From Synaphobranchus kaupii (lineage: Eukaryota > Chordata > Actinopteri > Anguilliformes > Synaphobranchidae): DNA of 64,000 bases. The stretch spans positions 32,682,105 through 32,746,104 of the forward strand of contig CM056387.1 of NCBI GenBank assembly GCA_029718625.1, written 5' to 3'. Each line of letters begins with the position of its first letter. The stretch's first letter is position 1. The position numbers and the translations under genes were made by a program. The notes under the pieces were generated by a model. It did no database searches. It was not told the DNA's origin and saw only the letters and a list, made by a program, of their open reading frames with translations. This document shows positions 44,640-56,590 of the stretch, one piece after another.

Positions 44640-46400
44640 TGGGGATGCTCCTGGTCCTGCTCTGGCCCCTGCTCCTGGTTCTGCTCAGGTTTTGCTTTCT
44701 GCAGCAGCTACTGCTGCAGCGCCTGTTCCAGCTCCAAGATCCACTCTTGCCAAGTAGTCTAGCTCGGCTGCGCGTGTGCAGGGTTTTTTCAGGTCTTTGG
44801 GCCTAGTTCGGCTCCTGTTCCGGCTGCGTCAACATCTACGGCAGGAGCTTTGGGGGTGGAGTCAACGGAAGCCGATGTTCCGGGAGCTGTAGTGTCGGCA
44901 GAGGGAGGATCGCCAGAGCTGTTTTCTCCTGTGGCACCGGGGGGTTCAAGCAGAGCCTTTGTTGCCCACTGCGGAGGGGGTGGGGCTCATGACAACGGTG
45001 GGCCTGGAGACCCCGGCGTCATGGGGGGACAGTCCTTTTTCAGAAGTGGATGAAGCGGCAGAGTGGGCGAGGTCTTTAGTGAGGAAGCGCACACTGTCAG
45101 GGACAATGGATGGTCCAAAGGCGAACAAGGCGTTGTGTCAGGTAACACTGTCCAACAGGTTTGCGACAATGGAGGGGGAGGGGGATCAGGCTGGAACTGA
45201 TTTGGAGATGGATGTGGGTTCACCATCCGGCCTTATTGAGGGTTGGCATGTGGAGGGGTTGGTGGAAGTCTTGGGGACGGTCCTCAGAGCTCTGCAGAGA
45301 GGAGGGAAATGGTTGATAGAATGGCACCTCACTTTGTCACAAACGGGCAGGTGTTAGTCGGAGGGGATTTTAATGTTGAACTGGGCAGGGGCAGGCATGC
45401 CAGCGCTGGGTGTGTTAAAGACTTCATGGCGGGACATGCCCTGGTAGACGGCGGGAAAGCTATATCACCTTGACTGGATGGACCAATGTGGTGCAATTCA
45501 CGGGGGGTTGTTAGGAGGATAGAGTACATCTTTTTGTCCGTACTGTGTGCGTTTTATTAGGTCAGGGCCTTTATGAGGAAGTACGGGGGTGGGGTGACTG
45601 CGGGTGCTTTTCTGGGTATCCCTCCAGCTCTTTGGTTGTCGGTGCAGTTAGAATGCCTAGATAATTGGCTAAAAGATTTCAATTGGCTGTGTCTACATCG
45701 GAGTTGACCAGTGTGGGATAAACATTACAGGCATGGGCTTGCATTGTCCCCATCATGTCCCAGGACATCATGTAATGCCGATATAACCATCAGGCATGTA
45801 ACGTGGGATTGCCCATTTGCCGGGGTGGTGTGGGCAAGGGCAGAGGGGGGGGGGCTTTACTCTGACATGGGCAAGGGTGGAGAGGGGCATTGGTAGGGCA
45901 GTAGGAGATACAAGGTAAGGCTGTTATTATGGCTGATAATCCGCCTCTATAAGAAGGGTGTGAGAGACAAGGCAGGACTTTATTAAGTCCAATAGGTACT
46001 GGGGGGTAGAAGGAGTGGTGAGAAGAGTGGAAGGAGACTTGAGGGACAGGATTAGGTGGGATGTAAAGAGATGGAGTCAACACGCCGCACAGGAGCGGTG
46101 GAAAGAGGGTCTAGGTCTAGTGTTGGTGTTGCAGATCCCTGACTAACATGTATGGGTCAATGTATTTAGGGACCTGGAGCTCAAGGCTTTTTGAGATTAT
46201 AATTTTGAGTGGGTTTGTATTGGCAAGCCAAGTATTCTGTGATGTAATGTGTTTAAAATGAATGTGATTGCAGTCTGAAAGTGAGTGTGGTCACATTTTT
46301 ATAGTTTGGTTCTTGATTTTTTTCTGATTTCCATTTGTTTGCTGCTGCAGCCACTAAAGAAAAGGTGGGCGTGCACGGTTGTTTGGTAAGTGGAGATAAA
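44640..46400 (+). mobile_element. Decayed non-LTR retrotransposon (LINE) copy
   Basis: Broken frames in order along the plus strand: an ORF1-like basic piece with LSNRFATMEGEG (about 45140-45180), an APE-endonuclease piece with VLVGGDFNVELG (about 45350-45385) and EYIFLS (near 45515-45535), then a reverse-transcriptase C-terminal zinc-knuckle-like piece with CPRTSCNAD...RHVTWDC (about 45755-45820). Internal parts, including the polymerase core, are missing. Its 3' portion (45560-46400) is duplicated at 58440-59080. Confidence 0.65.
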
Positions 46401-46908
46401 TGTCTCAGTGTACAGAATGTAAATTATATATATATTTGAAAAAAAAAAATACAATCACTGTCTGAAGATGGAGGAGCAGCATTTAGTCTAAAAGTCTCTG
46501 GAACTGCTGATTCAGCATGTGGTGGTGATGCTAAGAGGTGCAGACTAGGGGGTACATCCACACAGTTCAGAGTTACAGAGTGCTGTATCAGGATTATGTA
46601 TTTTCCCCTTCAATTAGCAGATAATCAAGGCCCTGAGATAAAGGTGTGTGGATTAGTTAGACAGTCAATGACTTAAATGAATCACTGGTGTCCATACATG
46701 CCGAAAACCAGCAGACGCTGTGGCCCTCAAGAACGTGTTTCTGACCCCCGTGGTATAGGCCTTATGCTGTTAGTGACATGGTTGAGAAGTCCTGGCTCAG
46801 CTTGAGTGAATTCACATCCTGCTCTGAGTGTGAACTTCTCTCCTTTCTGAAGCAGCTTTAATGCAGAAGTGAAGCACAGAGGTTTTTGTCATGGTGTGAA
46901 TCACTGTG

Positions 46909-47411
46909 ATACGTGCTCTTTAGCAGAGCTGTCCCATGTGCTACAATAATACACTGCTGAGTCTCCTGCCTCCACATTTTTAATTATCACTTGATAATCT
47001 GATTTACTCTGATGATTGGATGTGAAGCGGGTGGAGGAGAATCCAGCTCCATATGTGGGAGAGCTGCTGCCATGGTAGAAACGCAGTACATACTGAGGAA
47101 CTCCACCTGGAACCTGCTTGTACCAGCGAGCAGCACTAGTAGTCACAGTCCCGAGGTTACAGTCCATAGTGGCCGTATCTCCTTTACTCACTGTCAGAAC
47201 AGGAGGCTTCTGTGTCACCACTGTCACTCCACTCACACCTGGGAAATAAGAGGCTTTTGTGAGACAATTACTATCACATTTAAGTTGACTATGAATATAA
47301 TTAAGCAACATTTGAAAGTTAAATCAATTTAATATTTTAGATGGTTGTCTGCACCATTAGGCTTTTCTTACATGAGAGCACAGTGATGAGAGTGCAGAGT
47401 GTCCCCAGCAT
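46909..47411 (-). CDS. Light chain V2 segment
   Basis: Leader exon 47411-47372 (MLGTLCTLITVLS), V exon 47238-46909 (330 bases), RSS 46908-46881 with perfect heptamer and nonamer ACAAAAACC and a 12-base spacer. Closest to V5 in flanks and sequence (both WYKQVPGGVPQ). CDR2 reads FYHGSSSPTYG and CDR3 starts STWDSSAKEH. Intact. Confidence 0.9.
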
Positions 47412-47914
47412 GTTGTCAGTGTGTGGTGTGAACGGCCCTTACTGTCCAGCTGAGAGATGAGCAGGTTGGAGTGTGAGGAGAGGAGAGGCTGCAGGACCCA
47501 GCTATAAGGGGCCGGTCAGGGAGATGGAGAGGGAGGAGCTTCTGCAATCAGCCAATCAAAGTTTTCCAACAGAAGGGTTCAGGCAATCCGCTGATCTGAG
47601 CAGACTTCATTAAACAAGTCAAATTGGAGATCAGGCCTTTTGCATATTTGTGACAAGTTATTCAAGTGTTATTCAACCAATAGGAGTGTGTGAACATCCT
47701 GTAGCTTGAGTCAAAACCACAGATATAGACATTCTTTTTCTGTGTTTATTTGTATTATTCATAAGAACATTGATCAGATAGTTATTAAATAATATGTGTT
47801 AGTGTCAGGACTTTCACATTAATTAGTGAAAGCTTTGTTTGCCCTGGATAATGCAGGCTTTCATCAGTGAATGTTCTTTCCAGCATTATAGAGACACAGA
47901 GATTATGTACTGGA

Positions 47915-48030
47915 TTGTTAGTGTAGCATAATGGTTAGGAAACTGGGCTTTTAACTCCAACATTGCAGGATGATTCCTATGCATGGCACTGCAATCACAC
48001 CCTTAGGCAGGTTACTAACCTTGTGTGAAT
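47915..48030 (+). mobile_element. tRNA-derived SINE, 5' part
   Basis: GTGTAGCATAATGGTTAGG resembles a tRNA A box, and GCAGGATGATTCC a B box. It is followed by the family's CACTGCAATCACACCCTTAGG. It is duplicated at 60544-60665 together with V segments. Confidence 0.6.
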
Positions 48031-48218
48031 GCACAAAAGCATTCAGCATGATTCAGGAAGGGTTTTTCACATACAGAATATGTTTACTGACATGGCTGAG
48101 AGATCCTAGTTCAGTTTCAGTGAGTTCACATCCTGCCTCTGAGCTTGAACTCCTTTATGAAGCAGCTTTAATGCAGAAGTGAAGCTCAGATGTTTTTGTC
48201 ATGGTGTGAATCACTGTG

Positions 48219-48677
48219 ATACGTACTCATTAGCAGAGTTATCCCGTGTTTTACAGTAATACACGGCTGAGTCTCCTGCCTCCACATTGCTAATTATTAA
48301 CTGACAGTAAGAATTAGTCTGACATTTAGAAGAGAAGTGACTGGAGGAGAATCCAACTCCATATGTGGGAGAGCTGAGAGTGCGGTGGAAATACAACACA
48401 AACTGAGGAGCACTGCCTGGAACCTGCTTATACCAGAAAGCAGCACTATTAATCACAGTCCCGAGGTTACAGTCCATAGTGGCCGTATCTCCTTTACTCA
48501 CTGTCAGAACAGGAGGCTTCTGTGTCACCACTGTCACTCCACTCACACCTGGGAAATAAGAGGTTGTTCACAGTTACATGATGTACAAAATATATGTACA
48601 AAATTTCAAATGAAATGGGTGAGTAGTGGATTCTTACTTGAGAGCACAGTGATGAGAGTGCAGAATGTCCCCAGCAT
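48219..48677 (-). CDS. Light chain V3 segment with atypical cysteines
   Basis: Leader exon 48677-48638, V exon 48548-48219 (330 bases), RSS 48218-48191 with heptamer CACAGTG, 12-base spacer and nonamer ACAAAAACA (one change at the last base). The frame is open but unusual: FR3 reads SSKCQTNSYCQ with two extra Cys, and CDR3 has KTRDNSA in place of the TWD seen in the other members. FR2 starts FWYKQ. It may be functional with a different binding surface or an early pseudogene. Confidence 0.85.
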
Positions 48678-49067
48678 GTTGTCAGTGTGTGGTGTGAACG
48701 GCCCTTACTGTCCAGCTGAGAGATGAGCAGGTTGGAGTGTGAGGAGAGGAGAGGCTGCAGGACCCAGCTATAAGGGGCCGGTCAGGGAGATGGAGAGGGA
48801 GGAGCCTCTGCACTCAGCCAATCATAGTTTCCCAGCAGAAGGGTTCATCCAATAAGCTGCTCTGAGCAGACTTCTTAAAACAAATCAAATTGGAGATAAG
48901 GCCTCACCACATCTGTGTCAAGTTGCTGATATGTTATTCAATCAATGTGTGAACATACTGTAGCCTGAGTATGAACCTCAGGTGATGTGAAATATAAACA
49001 TTCTGTATCTGTGTTTGTTCATGTCCTTTAATAAGGACATTAATCAGATCAATCCCTTTAGTTATTA

Positions 49068-51765
49068 CAGTTTTTCCCAATTGCTAAAACACAAAAGCCA
49101 ATTCTCTAAACCAAATGACCAGTTCTCTAAACACATTTAATAAAACTAGCCCCCATTTGCCAAAACCATAAACACATTTCACATGAAGACACAATTCACA
49201 AAACACAATCCTCCTTTTCTCATAAATCTAAACACATTTTGTCTTGCTAAAACACAAGTTGCAAAAAACTCTGCTCAAATTCTCAAATTAAAGCTCATGT
49301 GATGCAAAATGCTTGCCACAGTCAGCAAAATTTGAACACAATGAACACACCTGGCTTCATTCATTAAACATAACGACTCAAAATTGAAGACACTTGTTGC
49401 AAATGATTTGACCACACCTATAAAAGCCAGTTCAGAGTGCACAGTTTGCTGAAGGTTCCAAACGAACACAATGGACGGAGGCAGAGTCAGAGGAAGAGGA
49501 GTTCGAGTCAGAGGAGGGAGAGGAGCAGGCCATGGAGGGAGAGGAGCAAGCCATGGAGGGAGAGGAGCACGCCAAGGAGGAAGAGGAGCAGGCCATGGAG
49601 GGAGAGGAGCACGCCAAGGTGGAAGAGGAGCAGGCCATGGAGGGAGAGGAGCACGCCCAGGAGGAAGAGGAGCAGGCCCAGGAGGAAGAGGAGCAGGCCC
49701 AGGAGGGAGAGGAGCAGGCCCAGGAGGGAGAGGAGCAGGCCCAGGAGGGAGAGGAGCAGGCCCAGGAGGGAGAGGAGCAGGCCCAGGAGGGAGAGCAAGA
49801 CACACTCGCACCATCATTACAGACGAGATGAGAGCAACAGTCATTGACCATGTCATTGTCCATGGCATGAAAATGGCTGAAGCAGGACTAAGAGTCCGTC
49901 CAAACTTGAGTAGGTTCTCAGTGGCCACCATTATCTGGGCATTCAGAGAACAACAGGTATTGTACTGTATTGCTGTGTTGGTCACTACAGTAGATTTTTA
50001 CAGTATAGTGGAGTACAATTGGTTTCATCTCAGTTGCTATATTGCAAAACATGTCCATTGATGCTTCTACTGAATGCATGTTTTTTACAGTAGAGTACAT
50101 ACAAGTCAGTACTGTAATGCATGTTTGTTTCTCTAGAGTTGAAAGAATGCCACATGGAGGTGGGAGGGTTGCCATATTTACACCAGCACAAGAAACCCTC
50201 ATTGTGGATATGGTACGGGAGAACAACACCATCAGACTCCGAGAAATCAGGGACAGAGTCATTGCTGACAACGTAAACTTTGAGAACATTGACAATGTCA
50301 GCTTGGCCACAATAGACAGAGTTCTCCGGCGCCAAAGGGTGCGCATGAAGCAGGCCTATAGGGTACCCTTTGAGCGCAACTCTGATCGAATCAAAGACCT
50401 GCGTTACGAGTATGTGCAAGTAAGTATACATCCATGTTCACAGTACAGTGGGTGCACATACTGTGTTGCTCAGTGGCCTACAGTACTACTGTACAATACT
50501 GTGCTACTGTATTGACTGTTGTTCTGAACACCTGAACACTTTCACATTTTCACAGAGGATATTCCGGTTGGACTCGATGGCCAGACCTCATGAGTACATC
50601 TTCCTGGATGAGGCTGGGTTCAACCTCATGAAACGAAGGCGAAGAGGCCGTAACATCATTGGCCAAAGAGCTATCGTTGAGGTTCCTGGCCAACGCGGGG
50701 GTAACATCACTCTTTGTGCTGCCATGAGTTCAGAGGGGCTTGTCCACCGGCATGCTGTCCTTGGCTCATACAACACCCAACGTCTCCTCACCTTCCTGGC
50801 AGAGCTACGAGACATCCTCCTGGACCGCCAGCAACAAAATCCTGGGCCTGCACATCATCCCATTTACAGTATGTTGTCATTTGGGACAATGTTCGTTTCC
50901 ATCGAACGAACCAGATTAGAGAGTGGTTTAACATCAACCAACAATTCCTCAATGTCTGTCTGCCACCCTACTCACCTTTCCTCAAGCCCATAGAGGAGTT
51001 TTTCTCGTCATGGAGGTGGAAGGTGTATGACCGCCAACCTTACACAAGAGAGAACCCTCTCAGGGCTATGGACCTGGCCTGTGACGACGTGCCTGTGGAG
51101 GCCTTCCAAGGCTGGATCCGCCATGCCAGGGCATTCTTCCCACGTTGCCTGGCAAGGGACAATATTGCCTGCGATGTAGATGAGGTCCTGTGGGCCGACC
51201 CAGCTCGACGACGTGATGCCGCACAATGATTGTGTGCGTGCGTGCGTGCGTGCGTGCGTGCGAGCGCGGTATAGTTCCATAAATAAATAAAAAACATCAC
51301 ACCCTGAACATTGTTTTCAATGAGTATTGTTGTGTGTAATGGATCCTCTGTAGTGTTTGCATTGAGTTGTGATACAGTACAGTAGTGTACATACTGTATT
51401 TTCTGTAGATTTACATACTGTTCATATGAAACACACAAATCTATGAATGCCCAATACTCTACAGTGATATATTCTGAGAACAGATACTGTAAGGTTTCTA
51501 AAAATGTGCTTTGGCAGTTGTGAAAAAAAAGAACATTCTCACACACTGAACATTGTGTTTTCAGTTGTTTTGTTGTAGTCTGTAATGATGCGTATAGTGT
51601 TTAAATTTTTGCAGGCTTTGAGCAGCTGTTTTGGTGTGAAAGTTTGAGTTTTGAAGAGAGAAGGTGTGGTTTTGTTTATGTAGCTTTAGAAAAGTGTGTT
51701 GTGTTTAGAGTTTTGGGAAAATGGAGGAAAGTTTTGTGAAATGTGTTTTAGCAATTGAGAAAAAC
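49068..51765 (+). mobile_element. IS630/Tc1-mariner superfamily transposon, 2.7 kb
   Basis: Terminal inverted repeats AGTTTTTCCCAATTGCTAAA (left, from about 49069) and its near-complement TTTAGCAATTGAGAAAAACT (right). A/T-rich subterminal parts rich in TAAACACA. The probable TA duplication is at 49066-49067 and 51766-51767. The undisturbed paralogous locus at about 62005-62035 shows the same flanks joined as GTTATTAAGTAAT, which proves the boundaries to within a base or two. Confidence 0.88.
49471..51229 (+). pseudogene. DDE transposase of the IS630/Tc1-type element
   Basis: Coding blocks at 49471-49956, about 50138-50419 and 50556-51229. Block 1 has a long Arg/Gly-rich repeat (GGRGA units, 49500-49790), then an HTH-like part. 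Block 2 is another DNA-binding helical part (RVLRRQRVRMKQ). Block 3 is the catalytic core: FLDEAGF, WDNVRFH and PPYSPFLKPIEE, giving D-D-35-E spacing between the last two. The border of block 2 does not give an in-phase GT-AG join, and there is a frame change near 50868, between the first and second Asp, so this copy is probably inactive. Confidence 0.8.
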
Positions 51766-51920
51766 TAAGTAATGTCAGGACTTAAACATCAGTATTGTAT
51801 GTGGTAAGTAGTGAGGCCTTTGTGTTCCCTGGCTAATGGAAGCTTTCATCAGTGAATGTGCTTTACAGCATTGTAGGCACACAGAGATTATGTACTGGAT
51901 TTGTAGAGCATTGAGCAAGA

Positions 51921-52469
51921 TACACTACATGGCCAAAAGTATATGGACACCTGCTCTTCCAACATCTTGTTCAAAAATCATGGGCATTAATATGGAGATG
52001 GTCCCCCCCATTGCTGCTATAACAGTCTCCACTCTTCTGGGAAGGCTTTCCACTAGATTTTGAAACATTTCTGCGTGGATTTGCTTCCATTCAGCCAGAA
52101 GAGCATTAGTGAGGTCGGGCGCTGATGTTGGGTGATCAGGCCTGGCTCACAGTTGGCTTTCCAATCAATCCCAAAGGTGTTCAGTGGGGTTGAGGTCAAG
52201 GCTCTGTGTAGGCCAGTCAATTTATTCCACACCTATCTCGACAAACCATTTCTGTATGGACCTCGCTTTGTACACAGGGGCATTGCCATGCTGGGACAGG
52301 AAAGGACCTTTCCAAAACTTTTGCCACAAAGTTGGAAGCACAGAATTGTCTACAATGTCACTGTATGCTTTAGCGTTAAGATTTGCCTTCACTGAAAGGG
52401 GCCTAGCCCAAACCATGTAAAACAGCCCAAAACTAAGGGTTGTCCGGATACTTTTGGCTACAAAGTGTA
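51921..52469 (-). mobile_element. Internally deleted Tc1-like element
   Basis: Ends TACACTACATGGCCAAAAGT and, inverted, CTTTTGGCTACAAAGTGTA, flanked by TA. At 549 bases it is under half of a full element. On the minus strand a transposase relic is readable: QHGNAPVYKARSIQKWF, from the second-Asp region of Tc1-like enzymes. It is nested in a SINE; the uninterrupted paralog is at about 62256-62300. Confidence 0.8.
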
Positions 52470-53184
52470 CGTCAATTCAATTGCTTCAGTAAAAAATCCA
52501 ATAATGTAATGTACTGGATTCTCTTTCAGAGGAACTAGAAATGTAAATTTGGCATCTTTCGCAGGTGGGGGTTTAACGTTTCTTTTGCGGGAGATATAGC
52601 ATGTACATTGTCAGAAAAAGTAGTACGATACGGGTTTGTTTTTGTTCACTAAGGTACAAGTTCTGTAAATGCTCCCTCATTGGGTCAAACTTGTACCTTA
52701 GAAAACTAATCTAACAGGATAAACCATAAAATGGGTGCACCTTCGAGTGTAATGCCAGACCCAGCTATAAGGTGCCAGTAATGGACATGGAGAGGGAGGG
52801 GCTTCTGCACTCAGCCAATCACAGCAGCTCAGTATTCTTCCAATGCATTAAGTGTGTGCACTGTTCATCCTCTCTGCTCTCTGTCCCACCTGTTTTTAAA
52901 GAAGCTCAGGGACAGCATTACACAGATATCACCTTAATTTATTCATAACTGTCAGAACATATTCAGATTGGCAGCCCCACTTCATACCAACACATTCATA
53001 TTGCTTGCTTTGGCTGTTGCAGTGTGATAATGTTGTTGCAACATGAGAGAAACATTGTGAGAATGTTGCCAATGCTGCTCTCCCATTCCCATCCATACCA
53101 GTCTGTAGACAGTATTATAATTAGATTTCTATTGCAATATGGCAATGTTATTGCAACATGACAGTAACATTACTTGCGCTCTGG

Positions 53185-53340
53185 TTCAGCTCCCCTCACA
53201 TCTGCAGGTCTATAGGCAGACATGGGGCTGTGCTTCTGAATTGTGAAAGGAGCTAAAATCACTCCCTCATTTGCATGACGCTATAAAGAAAGTGTGTAAA
53301 TCCTGCAGGTGTGTCTCAGTTTCAGTAGCGGGGCTGTTTC
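53185..53340 (-). promoter_or_regulatory. Candidate light-chain 3' enhancer downstream of C2
   Basis: Paralog of 39960-40110. The octamer ATTTGCAT is at 53269-53276, about 935 bases beyond the C2 stop. An E-box CAGGTG is at about 53306. The octamer is preserved in both copies while surrounding bases diverge, which suggests constraint. Confidence 0.4.
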
Positions 53341-54210
53341 TCTGTCGCCCTCTGTTGGATCAGCTTGGCTGGACCTGCAGCACCAGCTCATTCAAGCAGC
53401 CCCCTCTCTACGACCCACTCAGTGAGAGAATGTATTTGAGACCCGCCCCTTATTATAGAGTAGACTGGCAAGTTCAGATGTAGGAATTACAATGTATTTT
53501 TAAATAATATTTTGTGAATATAACCACACTTACACCATAACAGTGCAATACTGTAACCAATTTTATTGGTGTGAATTTCAATGGACAGACAAAGGACCAA
53601 TTTGTTTTCCTGTGTATCTCGCAACCATCTTAAGCCATTCCAATATAGCGGGTCAGAAAGTTTAGGAAAGTCTGCAACCGTGTGGAGAGCCGCAGATTTG
53701 CTGGGGGTTTTTTTCACCTTAAAATAAACAACCAATTAATCACCAAGAAACCAGGTGAGTGGGGTGATCTGTGTAATTATTTGCTTTAATGGATCTATTA
53801 AGTGCAGTAAATAGGAAGACGAGCAGAGCGTGTGGCTCTCTATGACCAGGGCTGCAGACTCTTGCTTTTGATTCTGATAAACAAACTGTGTTGTGTGCTA
53901 ATGTCTCTACACAAAGATTTAATTTTGTAACATTTCTGCCTGTTAAAAACAAACAAATATGAACAAATAAAATGCAACATTTTAAACATGCAACGGTCTT
54001 TATTGAATTTCTACACTCAATCCAACCACAAAGATAACAAAACACGTTGATTAAATGCATAAAACAACGTTAAAATTGAAAGTCTATTCCTGAAATATTC
54101 TTAACGTATTGCAATAAATCATTTTTCAGACAATGGGTTGCTAGACTAATACAGATGGAAAAGCAAGCTAATGAAAATAAAATTAAAATTAAATTGCGTC
54201 ACATAACAGT
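53341..54210. other. C2 downstream region and 3' UTR
   Basis: No gene. A minus-strand AATAAA at 54004-53999 is 207 bases after the C2 stop and is the probable polyA signal. Confidence 0.4.
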
Positions 54211-54530
54211 TTACTCACTACAATCAGACTTTTTGAGACTTTTCTCTGATTTTTTAGACCCGACAGATACTTTACAGTTAAAGACGCGGTCGCTAATCCA
54301 TTCGGAGGACTTGATGGTTAAGAAGCTGCTTAAACCGAAGGTTTTGTCGGGTTTCTGTTCGGCGGCGCTGGTGAAAACCCCGCCAGTAACTGGACTCCCG
54401 TTCGATGTCCAGCTGACATCAGCGAACCAAACAGGCATCTGCGCCAGGCACACCAGCGTGGCTTTGTCTGTCTTCAGCTCCTCGCTGGATGGAGGCAGGA
54501 GAGAGAGTGTAGGCGCAGCAAGAGAAGAGT
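54211..54530 (-). CDS. Immunoglobulin light chain constant exon C2 (sigma/L2 type)
   Basis: A 320-base exon with acceptor TTTTTCAG at 54534-54531 and a stop codon at 54213-54211. Same domain layout as C1: TLVCLAQ, ADVSW, LSSFLTIKSSEW, FNCKVS and terminal SDCSE. Notable differences from C1: PVWFAD for SVMFAD, NGSPVTGG for AGSPVTDG, and the Lys-rich KKSEKSLKKSD before the terminal Cys. Entered in phase 1 from J2, 863 bases upstream on the minus strand. Intact. Confidence 0.9.
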
Positions 54531-55393
54531 CTGAAAAAGAGAATAAATTGTTGGGCTCAGTGATCGGCTTCGCATACTGAACGCTATAACACGCATTATG
54601 TAAAATAAAAGCTACACGCAAAACATAATATTTTATGGATAGCCTACAAATCCAATACAAGAACCCAAACCTCTGCAACCTAACATTCCAGCGAACCTTT
54701 ATTTTCACCAACATTAAAGTGACTGAAAATTCGACTGAACTAAGTTTTCTACTAATGGTAATTTCTATCACGTTATTTGCAACCAATTTTTTTGCAGCCA
54801 ATATACATATTATTGTTTCAAATGAATCAGGCAGTGTTCTTACATATACTGTGGATGAATAGCCTTCCTAACTTCGTATCTCACACATAATCAATAATTG
54901 AATTCATTTGTTAGCTACCGTGAAAGATTATTAGTTCATTAAAATGGTTTATATAGGCTAATCTTTCAAAATTTTATCAACGGGCAATAACTTGCCCTGC
55001 ATTTTTTCAAAGTCAATATGACATGGAAGTTATCGGCTACAACAAAATTCACAGTAAACTATTACAGAAAACATTTTTTTTCCCAAAAGTAATTAGTGAC
55101 ACAATGATTATTAAAAACAAAGTAGCCTACATGGTATTTTATGCATCTAAAAAATATATAAAATTAAATATGAGGAGAAGGAAATTAAACACCTATTGAG
55201 ATGTACTTTTCTTTCTGGTGTGAAGCATGGAACTTGTATCTCAACAGTGAATTGTAACAGATACACACAGAACTATATTTGATAAATTATCAAACCTCCT
55301 TTTAAAATTCAACAGTTTATGTCAGACAAAAAAGCACAATGGCATGGAAATCTGCGTATTGAAAAGTTTTCAAAGAAATGTAAAGAGACTTAC

Positions 55394-55466
55394 CAGTGAC
55401 AATCAGCTTAGTTCCTTGGCCGAATACCACAGTGATACAGATGATGTACACCGCCGTACAAAAACC
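55394..55466 (-). CDS. J2 segment with 23-bp-spacer RSS
   Basis: Coding part 55394-55427 encodes VFGQGTKLIVT and ends at the donor G-GTAAGT. Heptamer CACTGTG at 55428-55434, 23-base spacer 55435-55457, nonamer GGTTTTTGT at 55458-55466. It is the partner of V4-V8. It differs from J1 by one residue (I for S). Confidence 0.92.
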
Positions 55467-55544
55467 TCAGCTCAGTTTGAGCACAGCAAGACGGAACTGA
55501 AACACACCATGGACACAACTCTGAGCTCTGTACAGCACATCTGT

Positions 55545-55800
55545 AATTCCCTATCAGACCCCAACTATACATCTCTACAGCACATCTGTAATTTACAAAC
55601 AGAACCCACATGTAAATCTCTACAGCACATCTGTAATTCCCTAACAGAATCCACATGTAAATCTCTACAGCACATCTGTAATTCCCTAACAGAATCCACA
55701 TGTAAATCTCTACAGCACATCTGTAATTCCCTAACAGAATCCACATGTAAATCTCTACAGCACATCTGTAATTCCCTTACAGAATCCATATGTAAATCTG
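55545..55800. repeat. 45-bp minisatellite next to J2
   Basis: About five and a half units with phase marker ATCTCTACAG at 55571, 55616, 55661, 55706 and 55751. It lies immediately 5' of the J2 RSS. The first 60 bases beyond the RSS are shared with J1 before the repeat begins, so it expanded after the J-C duplication. The period of 15 codons explains the chance open frames. Confidence 0.92.
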
Positions 55801-56034
55801 CAGCAAATCTGGTCTTGTGTGACCACAGCTGATGTCTGATACAAAATGGCTGTTGTGCATCACTCAGTGCTTCCTACGTATTGCTGCAGGTTGAGGTCAG
55901 TTTACCTCTTTCAGTGTAAAGTGCTTTGATATGAGGACACACAAGGTGCTGTATAATGAAATGCAATCCAATGGGAATTAAAATTATTCAATACTCTTCA
56001 CGTGCAATATCTATGGGAATAATTCATTGACTGA

Positions 56035-56110
56035 TGAGAGTGCAGTGTCCCCAGCATGTTGTCAGTGTGTGGTGTGAACGGCCCTTACTGTCCGGCTAAG
56101 AGATGAGCAG
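56035..56110 (-). pseudogene. Orphan V leader/promoter relic
   Basis: The minus strand retains the leader-exon end (GGGGACACTGCACTCTCATC) and the conserved upstream GGACAGTAAGGGCCGTTCAC, but a two-base loss shifts the leader and no V exon or RSS follows on the J2 side. This is a deleted V segment. Confidence 0.65.
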
Positions 56111-56394
56111 GTTGGAGTGTGAGGAGAGACAGTGATTTTGGCTATAATTCAAAATGTAAAAGGGAGGAACTTCTGCACTCAGCCAATCATAGTTTCCCAA
56201 AAAAGGGTTCAGCCAATCGGCTGCTCTCAGCAGATTTCATAACATAAGTCATATTGGTGATAGGGAATCTTACAAATCTGTGACAAATTACTTATGTGTT
56301 ATTAAATAAATAGGAGTATATGAACATACTGTCACCTGAGTCAGGTCCTCTGCTCAGAAGAAGTATAGATACTATATGTTTATTTAAATAATTA

Positions 56395-56590
56395 ATAAGG
56401 ACAGCCATGACTCGAAAGTTGTAGGATGAATTCCCAGTTAGGGAGTTACCATTGTACCACTGGTCAATGTACTTGGTTTCAAGTGCTTCAGTAAATATCC
56501 AGCTGTGTAATTGGATTGTATATAAAGAATGTAAGCTGTGTATGTAACTCTGGACAAGCGCAACTGCTGAATGCCTTAAATATCACTGCA
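56395..56590 (+). mobile_element. tRNA-derived SINE, diverged
   Basis: Has the family middle (CATTGTACCACTGG) and the tail GCTTCAGTAAATATCCAGCT ... GTAACTCTGGACAAGCG ... CTGAATGCC, shared with other copies in the window. Confidence 0.55.

Noticed and set aside
49275..49985. Long Pro/Leu and Ser/Cys frames opposite the transposase repeat
   Set aside because: Low-complexity antisense of the 18-base tandem repeat; the sense strand continues into a recognisable transposase.
55344..55832. 162-codon frame across J2 and the 45-bp repeat
   Set aside because: It stays open only because the period is 15 codons and crosses the RSS on the wrong strand.
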